27,221 nt of DNA. It comes from Ettlia oleoabundans. Taxonomy: Eukaryota; Chlorophyta; Chlorophyceae; Chlamydomonadales. Position numbers and translations under genes: made by a program. The notes below the pieces were generated by a model, which worked only from the letters and a program-made list of their open reading frames with translations, made no database searches and had not been told where the DNA came from. Shown one piece after another: positions 8,936-19,000 of the stretch. The DNA lies in NCBI GenBank assembly GCA_019693395.1, contig JAAMXP010003535.1, positions 1 through 27,221 of the forward strand, read 5' to 3'. The number at the start of each line of letters is the position of its first letter. The first letter of the stretch is position 1.

Positions 8936-11900
8936 TCAATGCCATAATCGCTTACGTTTCAAGGTGACAAAGCGGTGCAAGTGCTGCCTGCGCCCCACGC
9001 CAAACAGCCCATATGAGTGCGGCAGAACGAGAGCATGCCCCCGGCTGCTCCCCGCCATTATCCGCTCTCCCTGCCTTGTCAGCCTCCCCTTGTCCTCATT
9101 GTCGGTAGCTGCTGCCCCTGGCGCGCCTCCCAGTTGTTCTCTTCCGGTTGCTGCAGCAGCTTGCTGTACCGCTTCCCCCAGCGCTGCCGCAAGCTGTGCG
9201 TCCTGCTGCGCCGTTCCGGCTGCCTGCTGCTTTACCACCTCTCCATGGTGCCCAGCCGGCTGTCTGTGGCGCTCCTCATACTCGGACCGCCGCCCCTCCC
9301 AAACTGCTGGCCAGAAGGCACTCCTGCAGCACTAATAATACCATTGCACGGTGTTTAGGCCATGCTCCGTTCTACAATCAACAGCGAGTGTAACAAAACC
9401 ACCATGTAAGGCATCGGCGGGAGTCGAAGCAGAGCAGCGAACATTGTAGCATGCCAGAAGGGCAAGGCTGCGGAGGCCTCACGCACCTGTAGGGTTGGGC
9501 TGCCGCCACGCGAGCACCCTGGCTCAGGTTGTCGGGTGGGTGGTACCAGAAGTTGAGGGCGAGGTGTGTGGGGCTGTCGGCGGTACTGTAGGAAGTGACC
9601 TCATGGAACCAGCCTGTGAACAGGAATAATTGACAATACCAAAGTTACATTTCACAAAGATTGCCAGAAACAGCAGTAGAAATAGCAACTGGGGGACACA
9701 GCAGTGTTGAGCTGCAGCCCAAGCAGCACCAGCTGTACAAGCAAGGCTGGTTGGAGAGCGTTACTGATGGCATGCTTGGCGGGGTGCAGCAGGCATGGCA
9801 AAAAATCGTGCAACAGCTGCTGGCAGCACTGCTGGACGGCTGGTCTTTAGTTGACGTGGCACCCACCAGCTGGGAGATACAGCGTCTGGCCCGCCGCCAC
9901 CTCACACACCAACGCCGCCTCCTTGCCCTGGAACCACAAACCAGCACATGGGACAAACCATCAGCTGCACAGCTCACTACCAGGCCCATCGCCGTATAAT
10001 CCACTCAGCAAACCTCACTCACAGCACTCGTCCCTCTTGTTCTCAGCGGTTTCCAACCCTCAATCGCAGAACCTTTCACCCCTGACTTACAGGGAACCTG
10101 GGGTAGCGGTAGCGCAGCTGATCATCTGGCAGGCGAAGATCCACCCGGCTGAAGCTCTCGTTGTCGCCGGCAGCTGCAGGGAGCAGGCGGGGCGATGGCA
10201 GATCAAGGCAGCGCTTTTGGGTGCCCAATGGTGCCATGCAGCATGAGAGGGACAATGACAGACTCATGGCGCCGACGGGCCTGCAACAATTCTGCATGCA
10301 CATTAAACATGAGATGGAAGAGCGGAAGTTTGCAACACCCCAGATCTCGCGATAGCAGGCTTCGCAAGGCTTCGCAGGCCACCAGCGCAGCACTGCATGC
10401 CATGCCTTGCACAGCACCCTGCTGCCCACGAGGATGGCATGCATGCAGCACTTACCAGCCGGAGCAGGCGGCGGGGCTGTCCCTGCTGCACCTGCTGCTG
10501 CTGATGAATCCATGAGTGCATCAAAATCGTCACAACCATCCCAGTCACCGTCGTCTAGCGCTGCTTCTAGTGCCGCATCCAGGTGCCGCTCCGCAAGCTT
10601 CAACCGCTTGGCGGCGCCCTGCAGTTGGCAGGTGGGAGGCAACAGTGGAAAGGCAGGATGCGTTGTGAGCGAAGGAGGCGCAGAATGCAAGGGAGGCGCC
10701 GCCTGATCGTGACGAGCCCACCTTGCGCTCAACAGCCTCCCGGTGGCGCTGTGCAGGCGAACAAGCCGCCGGCGCACGGCACCAATTGCAGGCTGCCTTG
10801 TGCTCAGAATGGATGATATAAATGGATGTGGAGGGGCCACCGGTATATTTTAAAGGCAGCAACACAAACTTTTGCTGATCATTAGCCCGTGTCCTTTTAC
10901 ACAGCAGCTGTTACCCTGGGCAGCAGCAGCTGTGCTGAGCAGCAACAGCTGCACTCACCGGCAGCCCCTCTGCCACCGCTGCCTCTGCCGCTGCCAGCTC
11001 AGCCTCCGCATCATGCCGGGCCAGCCAGCGCGCAGCATCCCCCGCCTCCGAGCCATCAGGCAGGATGTCCCCCTGCCACAGATTTGCATGGAAGATTCTG
11101 AGGGATAGGCAGTCCAAGGGCACACGAGCACAACGTGGGGTTAAAAATGCAGTCCGCAGGATGTTTGAGGGGCACGATTGTGGAATGCAAGAAATTGCAG
11201 CATGGTGAGGCGGCTCAAGGGACATCCTTGATTGTATCCAGAGAGCTGCTGAAATGCTCAGGGACACAATTGAACAGCAAACATGTGTTCAGCATGCCAA
11301 TGTGTTGCTCAAAAAGCATAGATCAGCAGCGTGGGGCACCGAGCATTATCGCTCAAGCTGACGCCCCAGTAGCTTTGCCTGTCTGCCTGTCCACATGCAT
11401 GCCTGCCATGTAGTCTGCTCGGCCCTTTCCCGCCTTTCCTCAGCTCTCACCTGTCCCTTGAACACTATCCGCCCGTTTGCGTGCACCGTCTGCACTTTGC
11501 CCACAGTGTACATGTTGCTGGCCTGGCTAGGGGGGTACAGCCTGAAGCGCTTGCGACCCCGCAGCAGCACGTACCTGCAGTGCGCAACCTAACAAGTTCG
11601 TGGGAGGGGGGGCCAGAATAAACGGCAGGGGCAGGGCCAAGGCCTGGGGCCAGCAAGCCTGCACACTCCCAATACCCTCACATGCCGTGTGGTGTTAAGG
11701 GCAAGCATGGTGATGTTGGTTGCCCTGTGGGGGCTCCCTGTAGGTGCTATGACGCTGGCCAACGCAGCTAGCCAACAGCAAGCTATACACAAATGCGTGG
11801 GGAGGGCTCTGCCGCTCACAGGTTATCGTGGTAGTCGCAGTGCAGCCCTGAGCTGGAGCCTGCACAACATGGATACGGCCAACCAACTGTGTTTCAAGGT

Positions 11901-13033
11901 AAAGCATGGACTGTGCTATGAGGCAGGGATTACGGCCACACGGAAAGTTACTGATTGTTGAAATGACGCAGGGCAGGGCAGCATGGTGCCAGTGCCACTG
12001 GCATGGTGCCCATCAAGCTGTAAGGAGGCAGTAACAAGCCTGGGTCCCGCAAGGTCCCGCATGAAGCGCTGCTTCATGGCTGCCGACGTAAAACGCTTCT
12101 GGGTATGCGGTTGAGGCACTGGCGCTGCATTAGACCACTGGCGCGCACATTGACCGTCCGCCAGTGGTGCTGCCGCTGCCCCCCCCCTGCTTCTGTCGCT
12201 GGTCGCACTGCTGGGACACAGCGGGCCACCAGCCACACTCACCGTTGGGCGCTGCTCCCAGCCAGATATTGATGGACTGCGGCACAAGTCGGCCCATGAT
12301 TTGGGGCACCAGAGGCAAGTCTGCTGCCAGCTCAGCCAGGGGGCTGGCATACAGGGCCGGGTGGCCGTCTGATGCTGTCGGCACAGGCTGGGTGGTGATG
12401 TAGAGGCTGGTGTCGCCAGCTGCCATGCGGCTCAGTGCCGTGCCCAGGTTCAAAGGCACGCGGGTGGAGTCTCCCTTGCCAAAAGCCTCGCCCTCACCTC
12501 GTCGCTGCTCCACTTGAAGCAGGGCATCACCCTGCGGGCGTAGCACAACACTGACACAGATGGAGGCGTTGGTGATGGCGGCTGGATGGGGTCACTGTCA
12601 GAAACAAAAGGCATCTTTGAAGTGCCTTACCTCCCCTCGGCTAACATGACCGGAATTTAGGTCAAACCATGGCTGGGTCATGCGAGGTGGCAGTCGGCAC
12701 AGTAATCCCTGCTGAGGCACACGCAATGGGCGACCACCACCCGGCACCCACCGCTCTGTTGATGAGGTGTTTGTCTGTCCACAGGCCCGGAAGATGCTCG
12801 AGGTCTGGTGGCAGGCAATCAAAACATGCCTGCAGCGGGCCCAGCCAGGTTATGTGACAAGCAAAGGTGGCTGCCACAATTGACTGCCCCCGCCACCGTC
12901 GCCACCGACTGCCGCCATCTGGGCACCCGCTGTGGAAGAGAACACCCAGTGCGGTCCTCACCGGCTTTCTGGGCACCACGTGATCAGCGAAGAACTGCTG
13001 CGTGCTGCCAACCGGGCCCGCGTGCAGGCGCAT
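8936..13033 (-). CDS. JmjC/cupin-8 domain Fe(II)/2-oxoglutarate-dependent oxygenase
   Basis: About 548 residues in twelve exons: 13033-12962, 12829-12748, 12581-12243, 11859-11820, 11574-11451, 11097-10959, 10748-10722, 10618-10456, 10173-10091, 9927-9867, 9613-9487, 9323-8936. JmjC oxygenases hydroxylate or demethylate proteins or RNA using Fe(II), O2 and 2-oxoglutarate; the substrate here is unknown. The core reads INIWLGAAPNG, then SSSGLHCDYHDNL with the HxD iron ligands (His-Cys-Asp), then YVLLRGRKRFRLYPPS and MYTVGKV. The distal strand GQTLYLPAGWFHEVTSYS supplies the third ligand His, followed by LALNFWYHPPDNL. The triad is complete, so the enzyme should be active. An Ala/Glu-rich helical insertion (exons 11097-10456) separates the two halves, and the C-terminal tail is Gln/Ala-rich then basic. 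Phases agree at every junction except 11451/11097. The start is the first ATG of the frame leading into FFADHVVPRKP, the usual domain start. Confidence 0.88.
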
Positions 13034-13682
13034 CGCGCCTTGTCCTCACGTTACAAGCAAGAAAAGCCAAGTGGTAATAGTTTGCTCGCAACGGCGAAGC
13101 TATTGAGTATTGCGATAGCAGGCTAACAGGTAGGCACCTACATTGCCAGGAGAGCACGACCACCCTGTGGGTGCCCGCTTGGCAACCGCTGCTCCACAGT
13201 GGCACAAGTTGCCCAACCTAAAGCTTCAAACTTCGAAACACAATATGCCCGTGAACAGCGTAATGCGTCCTTCTTGCATTTTAAGGTTCACTTGGATTCT
13301 CAGTTGCAGCAGTTGTGGCAAGCACACACTACCGCCTCTGCCGCCAGGCGCCATGAAGCGGGGCGCTGCTCGCCACAGAGGAAGCCATGCATACTCCCTT
13401 TAAGGATGTGACAAACTAACAACCGCGTAATAACCTGGTCAATTTTGTTCAAACGCAACGACCTTTACAAGGTCAACAACAACCAACACCATTGGCAACT
13501 CAACAGAGCGGCGTAAGGAATGGAAACTGCGCTAAATCTGCAACCCTGGTACCCAGATTGGGGCATCTGGGGCACCGCATGTCGCATCGCCTGGTACCCC
13601 CCGTTTCTACTGCCGCTGCTGAGATTCACGCTGTGTCTTCACCACGTGCTAACTTGCAGAACTGGCCCTCAAGGGCCTCTGA
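13034..13682. other. Intergenic region between the glutaredoxin and JmjC genes
   Basis: About 650 bp with no convincing exon. It should hold the 3' UTR of the glutaredoxin gene, including a TGTAA signal at 13465-13469, and the promoter and 5' leader of the JmjC gene. I see no clear TATA box. Short ORFs here have no coding character. Confidence 0.6.
13465..13469 (-). terminator. TGTAA poly(A) signal for the glutaredoxin gene
   Basis: Minus-strand TGTAA about 215 nt past the glutaredoxin stop codon at 13683. Matches the chlorophyte poly(A) signal and lies upstream of the next gene start at 13033. Confidence 0.55.
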
Positions 13683-14739
13683 TCACACAGCGGCCCCCAA
13701 GCGCCTGTCCAGCTGCCCGCTGGATTCCAGCTGCTCCAGGTCCTCAGCTCCCCCCAAAAACTCGCCCCCCACCCAGACGTTGGGGACAGTGCGCTTGCCC
13801 TGGAGAGGGGCGCACAAAGAATCATGTGTGGTACGTGAAAGGTAAGATGTACCAAGGATGGGTCTGGGAGACTGGAGGACCATGTGCGAGACAAACAACC
13901 GAGCCAATTGCCCGGCGGACTAGAGCGGTCGTGCAACAGGACAACACACAACAGGATGCTGACGAGCGGCACCATACACTGACGCACCACCACAGCAGCG
14001 CCGCTATAAGCTCCATCAACTGACTTACAAACCTCCATCAGACTACTTCACCCCACCAGCCCCTTACCAGTTGACTAGTTTTACTCTGGGCCACTAGGCA
14101 GCACCCAAACCAACCACCGAGCCACCCACCGTCATTTCTTCCAGGGTGTCCTGCAGCAGCGGGCCGTCGGGCCGCTGGTCCAGTTCAATCACTTCAAACT
14201 TCCCGGGAGGCAGATGGTTGCTCATGACCTGCAGGGATATTTTGTCATTTGGGTGTAGGTGTGGTTGACATGACTTGGTGGGAGGTCCCTGCTGGGCGGT
14301 GCAGGGTGGGTAAGTAGGGCGAGTTACAACCATACATCTGGTGGCACTGCAGCAAGCGGCAGAGTTGCTGTAAGGTGACAAATGCGGGCTTTCCATTTTG
14401 TGGTTATTTATGACAGCACCAATTCTGTACGCAAGCCGCAATGGGCTGTAAGCTAGAGCTTTTTTAGCAAATCTCGCCAGGTCGTCGCTGCATCGTCGCT
14501 GCAGGAGCAGCATAAAACACACTTGCCTCTTTGGCCTTCCTGCTGTGGGGGCACAAAACCTTGGAGAACACCACTGCCTTGCTACCAGCCACGGTCTGCT
14601 GGATGAAAGCCTTTGGATCGGCTGAGGCAGCAGTTGAAGGTGAGGAACCCCCTTGGGGTCCACCGGTGGCGGGTGGCAGGTCACTCAGGCGCCCAGCTCT
14701 GGTCTGCCCTACCATAGGCGCTTCCCCTGACTGCTGCAT
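13683..14739 (-). CDS. Glutaredoxin with CPHS active site
   Basis: 142 residues in three exons, all joined in phase 0: 14739-14527 (71 codons), 14228-14130 (33 codons), 13799-13683 (38 codons plus TGA). Glutaredoxins use glutathione to reduce disulfides or glutathionylated proteins, and some bind Fe-S clusters. Residues 1-40 are a Gly/Ser/Pro-rich leader; the domain starts at DPKAFIQQTV and reads AVVFSKVLCPHSRKAKE, with the active-site Cys at about residue 63. Exon 2 has FEVIELDQRPDG, and exon 3 TVPNVWVGGEFLGGAEDL, which carries the conserved TVP (cis-Pro) and GG-x3-GG glutathione-binding features. The second active-site position is Ser, so it works as a C-x-x-S type enzyme. The first intron starts with GC (GAG|GCAAGT) and ends in CAG; the join restores the expected glutaredoxin sequence. 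ATG 14739 was chosen as the first ATG of the frame; the leader could target an organelle. Confidence 0.93.
14229..14528 (-). other. GC-AG intron of the glutaredoxin gene
   Basis: On the minus strand the exon ends AAAGAG and the intron starts GCAAGTGTG; it ends in CCCTGCAG. Joining the flanking exons gives KAKEVMSNHLPPGKFEVIEL, continuous with the glutaredoxin fold, while no GT donor in range gives an open frame. The GCAAGT donor keeps the consensus at all positions but the C, as known GC-AG introns do. It spans 14526 down to 14229. Confidence 0.85.
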
Positions 14740-16099
14740 GTTGGAATGACTGGTTTGAGATATCGAGAGCCGCACAATAACCAAAGAACACGAGAATTCT
14801 GGCACCTACCCCGCCTGCTCACCAGCTTGGGGCTGCAGAGCGAGCCAGTTGGGCGGCTACACGGCAGGTTCCCCAAGGCCATCATGGTTGATCAGGATGG
14901 AGCGTTACTCGCACTTTCAAGACCTTCATGTGAGCTCGGGCCAGCAGCAGCCCTTGATCACAGACGTCCGCACCTGAGCCAGCACTGCTGCCGCCTTCCG
15001 CCCGCTTCCTCCCTCAATGAGACAACCTGAGTTGAACCCTCTGACTGAAGGGATCTGTGTGGAGCAGGTCAGAGCCAACCACGAATGCCGGATTTGAAAT
15101 GTTACAGGCGCAGGAAATGAAAGGCAAGTGAAGAGCAGGGCTTGCGCAACAGCGGAGCTGCCGACAGGCGCAGCTAGGCCGCCTGCCTGCAGAAGCTGCT
15201 GCAACTCAATGAGCATAGCATGGGACCATGATGACAGGATAGAACATGAGTTGAGGAAATTGAGAAAACTGATAGGAGGCGGGAGCAAGGAATGTACCCA
15301 TGCAAGGCGTGGCGTGCACGGGAGCATTTGCTTCGTCATTCCAAGCTCAACGGATGGTGAGACTATGGGAAGTGCTTAATTCACTGATTGGCGGCGACTG
15401 GGCTTGCCAATTAAGAGCAATGACAACCAACAGGAGGTAAGAGGAAAGAGTAGAGTGCAGTGTAGCAACGCTCACTAGTGTAGGTGGTAGTTCACTAGTG
15501 AAGGTGTAAGTTAGGGCGAACGCCAGGCCGGAACTGCCACTTCCACACGAGGCAGGTGAAAAAACTACAAGGCATTCGAGCATAGAGCGGATCATGCACA
15601 GCGGCGGTGGGATAAAGCAAGCAGGGGTGGGAACGAACTGTGCCTGGCATGCCAGTGAGAACGTAGAAAAAGGACACAACTGGGGTGCTGCTTGCTTGCT
15701 GGGTGGTAGTGGGAAGCACAACGAGTCAGCAGGACGGGCTCGTTGGAAAAGCAGCAAGGCTTCATCGGTGCAGATGGCAAACAGGTGCAGTTTGCAGCGG
15801 CAGAGGCTTGCAAATTGTGCCATGAGCAAAGCATGGCCTGCCATGTAACCGGTGCAGCGGGTGGGCTCACACACGCCCACTACCACTGCGCCAAGGCTGA
15901 GCCGTCTTGCTGTGGAGGGTTAATTGCTGATTATTGATAAGTTGACGACTTTCGAGACTGGCTGGCTGGATGGCCGGTCGTGAAGGGCTGGCTGACTGCA
16001 ACCCCCGCTGGCACGCAGCAAGCTAGCGCGGCCTGCGGGGAGCTGCTCGCTCGCCACTTCCAACGGTTGACTCCTTGACTGCCTCCATGGCCGCCCACC
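14740..16099. other. Gene-free 1.36-kb stretch
   Basis: No exon series was found on either strand. It should contain the promoter and 5' leader of the glutaredoxin gene and the 3' UTR of the large gene ending at 16100. A minus-strand TGTAA lies at 15102-15106, about 1 kb past that stop, which would imply a long 3' UTR. A 20-bp imperfect tandem duplication sits at 15472-15511. ORFs at 14926-15339 and 15347-15886 (minus) have mixed composition, no family signature and no good splice context. Confidence 0.55.
15472..15511. repeat. 20-bp imperfect tandem duplication
   Basis: Two adjacent 20-base units, each starting TCACTAGTG, identical at about 16 of 20 positions. Located in the gene-free stretch between the glutaredoxin gene and the large gene. 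No function evident. Confidence 0.8.
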
Positions 16100-19000
16100 T
16101 TACTCTCCACTCTCAGTGAAGCCTAGGGCCTCCAAATCCAAAGAGTCACTGCGGTGGGCGCGAACACCACCCGGAGACGGCAGCTCAGGGGTGCCAGCAG
16201 GTGCCAGCATGGCACGTGCCGAACTTGGGGAGCCACTGTCGGCCGCAGCTCGAGTTGGCATCGCCAAACCGGCACCCACACTGTTGCGCCGGCGCTCCAG
16301 CGAAGCGCGCTGCGCAGCATGCTGCACTGCATCTGCCAGCGAGCGCGCGGCGGAGGGGCGAATAATGGCACCAGCAACAACTGCTCCACCAACGTCACCG
16401 CCGCCGCTGTTGCCGGCACTCTCAGAGGGGCCAGCCTCCTCCCCCAGCTCGCCCATCTGGCGCAGCACTGACAGCTGTGCCTGTGCCAGCTCAGCACCCA
16501 GGCTCATGCTGCTGCGCAGCTCCAACGGGGAAGAAAGTGTGCCGACATCGCCGCTGCCAACACCTTGGGCCAGGCTGGGCCAGGCATTGGCACTGCCCCT
16601 GCCGTCTAACCCGCCATCCAGGCCGTTTGCACCTCTACCCGAGCTTAGCGGGCTTCCTAGCACCTCCCGCAGCATATCAGCTGATGCGGGGGGCAGCTGC
16701 TGCGGGGAGATGGGGGCCGAGTCAGCTCCACCAGCATTGCCGCCAGCAGCAAGGCGCTGCTGGAGCTCCAGCTGTTGCATAAACAGGAATGCTGCCAGCT
16801 GCTGCTGCTGCTGCTCACTGCCATGAGGGGTCAGCAGGGGCCCAGAGCCTGGAGGGAGGCCCGGGCTGACGCCAAAGCCAGGTACGGGCGGAGCCTGTCC
16901 GTTGCTGGACACACCACTGCTCTCCTCACCCCAGATTTGCTGCAGCTGTGCCAACAGGTTGCAATGGCTGAGGCGAGGCAGGCCACCACCCGCCACCACA
17001 GCAGACTGCTGAGGGTCCAGGGAGGATGTGCCCGAGGAAGCTAGGGTGTAGGCCAGGCTGCTGTCAGGACTGTACTGCAGGGCACTGCCACGTGCTGACC
17101 GCATGCGCAGCCCGCCAGAGCCACTCACATCACCGAGAAAGGGGCTACGGGGCAGGCCAGGGGTTAGGCCAGGCATCAGGCCGCTGCTGGCGCTGGCAGG
17201 CATGCTGTCGGGGCTAAGAGGGCGCACGCTCAGGGCTGAACCACTGTGAGTGGCATACAGCTGTGGCGGGCTACCCAGAGGTGCTTTACCAGGCGGACGA
17301 CTGGGTGAGAACTGCAGGCAGGAAGGCACGGTGGAGAGGGACGCGAGTAAGTGTGGGTGTTGATGTAAACGATGTGTGCAATGATAGTTTGTGTGACAGC
17401 GACATGCCAAAATGTGCCAAAATGGCTGGCATCAGTTCAGCAGCAGTTCAGTGATGAGAAAGTTACGAGCGCAGGCTTCATGCGCAAAATTGTAAGGTTT
17501 GCGGCGAGCTTCAGGCATGCAGAGCAGCAGAAAACTGCACCTCTGGGGCATTCGCATTCAGTGTTCTCTCTGGCGTGCGGTCACTTCCGTCACTGGCGCT
17601 CCAGACAGATTGAACTGGCCAGCTGCATTAATGCGGAGAGCGGAAGGAAGACATCAATCGGTATCAAAAAATACTGTTGGGGTTGCGGGACTGTTGGCAA
17701 CGTGACCTTCAACAGCAGTCCCACTCAACTGAGGCAAAGCGATCGCCAGGGCCGAGACCCAATCACGGAATCACAGAAAAGTAGTCACCCAGCAAGCCAT
17801 GCCAACAGGTGAGCTTACAGGCGGTTCCCCATCCTCACCGTGACATATGGCGCATGCGCGCATCGTGCATCGACTGGCTGAATTCTGCCGTCTCGCCAGC
17901 AGCGAGGCGCAGCGGGTCCGATACAGTGCGCCGTACCGCACCATCGCCACCACCACGGCCACCAGCTGATGTTGCACTTACACCCGCCAACGCTCCAAGT
18001 GCGTGCCGGCCAGCATGGCTTGATGCATCACTAGCAGTGCTGGCACCACTGTTGATTGCAGACGAGAACTGCTTCTGTGCAGCTGACGCTGCTTTCTTCT
18101 TCGCTGAGCGAGGCTGCTTGCTGGGTGCAGACTCCTCCCGGGCTGCCAGGGCTTGGAGTTCCTTCTTTGTAAGCTTACGTGACTGCCCATCAGCTTCACC
18201 ACCCTTCTGAGGCTCACTGCTGCTGTATGCAGCCCGACCGATAAGCTTGGCAGGAGAGGCGGCATTAGAGGGACTGGGCAGTGCCTCCTGGTCTTCCGAA
18301 CCTGCCACACTACTGGGAGATGGCGCGATGCCACCTGCTGCCGCCGCAGCAGCCGCAGCGTGCTTCTGTTGCAACCGCAGAAGCTTCTTCTGCTGCCGTG
18401 GTGTCAGCTGCCGCCCTTGCTGAGCAGCGGGCAGCACAGCAGCGTCACTTGATGGGGCTCCCTTGGGAGCAGTGCCAGGCTGGCCTGTAGTTGTGGCCAT
18501 GGCTGCTGGCGAGGAACCTTTGGCTTGGGTGGAAAGATGGACGACAGCATCAAGTGTACCGCTTGGGCTTGCTGCGCTGGGCAGGGCTGGAGAAGCTGCT
18601 CCTTCTTTGAATAGCGAATGTGTTGGGTTGTGGGTGGCTGGAGGCCCCGCCTCACTGTTGTCCGGCACGTCCAAACCGCGACCCTGGCTAGGCGAGGTCG
18701 GCGGGGTGCAGGCCGCACTGCTGAGCGCCGTCTGGCTTGCAGGGCTGCTGGTGCAGGAGACCGGTCCGGCCGGGGTGCCAGGGCTCGTTGGGGTTTCTGC
18801 AGCAGTAGGACCTTACATGGGCCCAGCAACTGTCAGCATGCCCGGCAAAAACCTTTGGAACTTTCAACCCAAATCGATAACAACAAAACAGCTGAGAATG
18901 CAATGCCTACAAGGTTGAGGTTGCCATTGCCAAGCCCAATGCACCCAGGCCTCAAGGCTGACAGGCCAGCCAGCGGCACACAGCCCGTTGCACATCCCAC

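Noticed and set aside
8643..8945. Minus-strand ORF of 100 codons after the JmjC gene
   Set aside because: Overlaps the JmjC stop in another frame and lies in the presumed 3' UTR before the TGTAA at 8613.
11981..12010. Ten-base direct repeats GCATGGTGCC flanking a small palindrome
   Set aside because: Too short to call a mobile-element footprint; lies in a JmjC intron and can arise by slippage.
15347..15886. Minus-strand ORF of 179 codons in the gene-free stretch
   Set aside because: Irregular composition (Cys, Leu, Pro, Ser), no splice partners and no family motif; more likely 3' UTR of the gene ending at 16100.
16116..16826. Plus-strand ORF of 236 codons
   Set aside because: Antisense to the last exon of the large gene; Ser/Ala/Pro-rich only because the opposite strand is Gly/Ala/Ser-rich.
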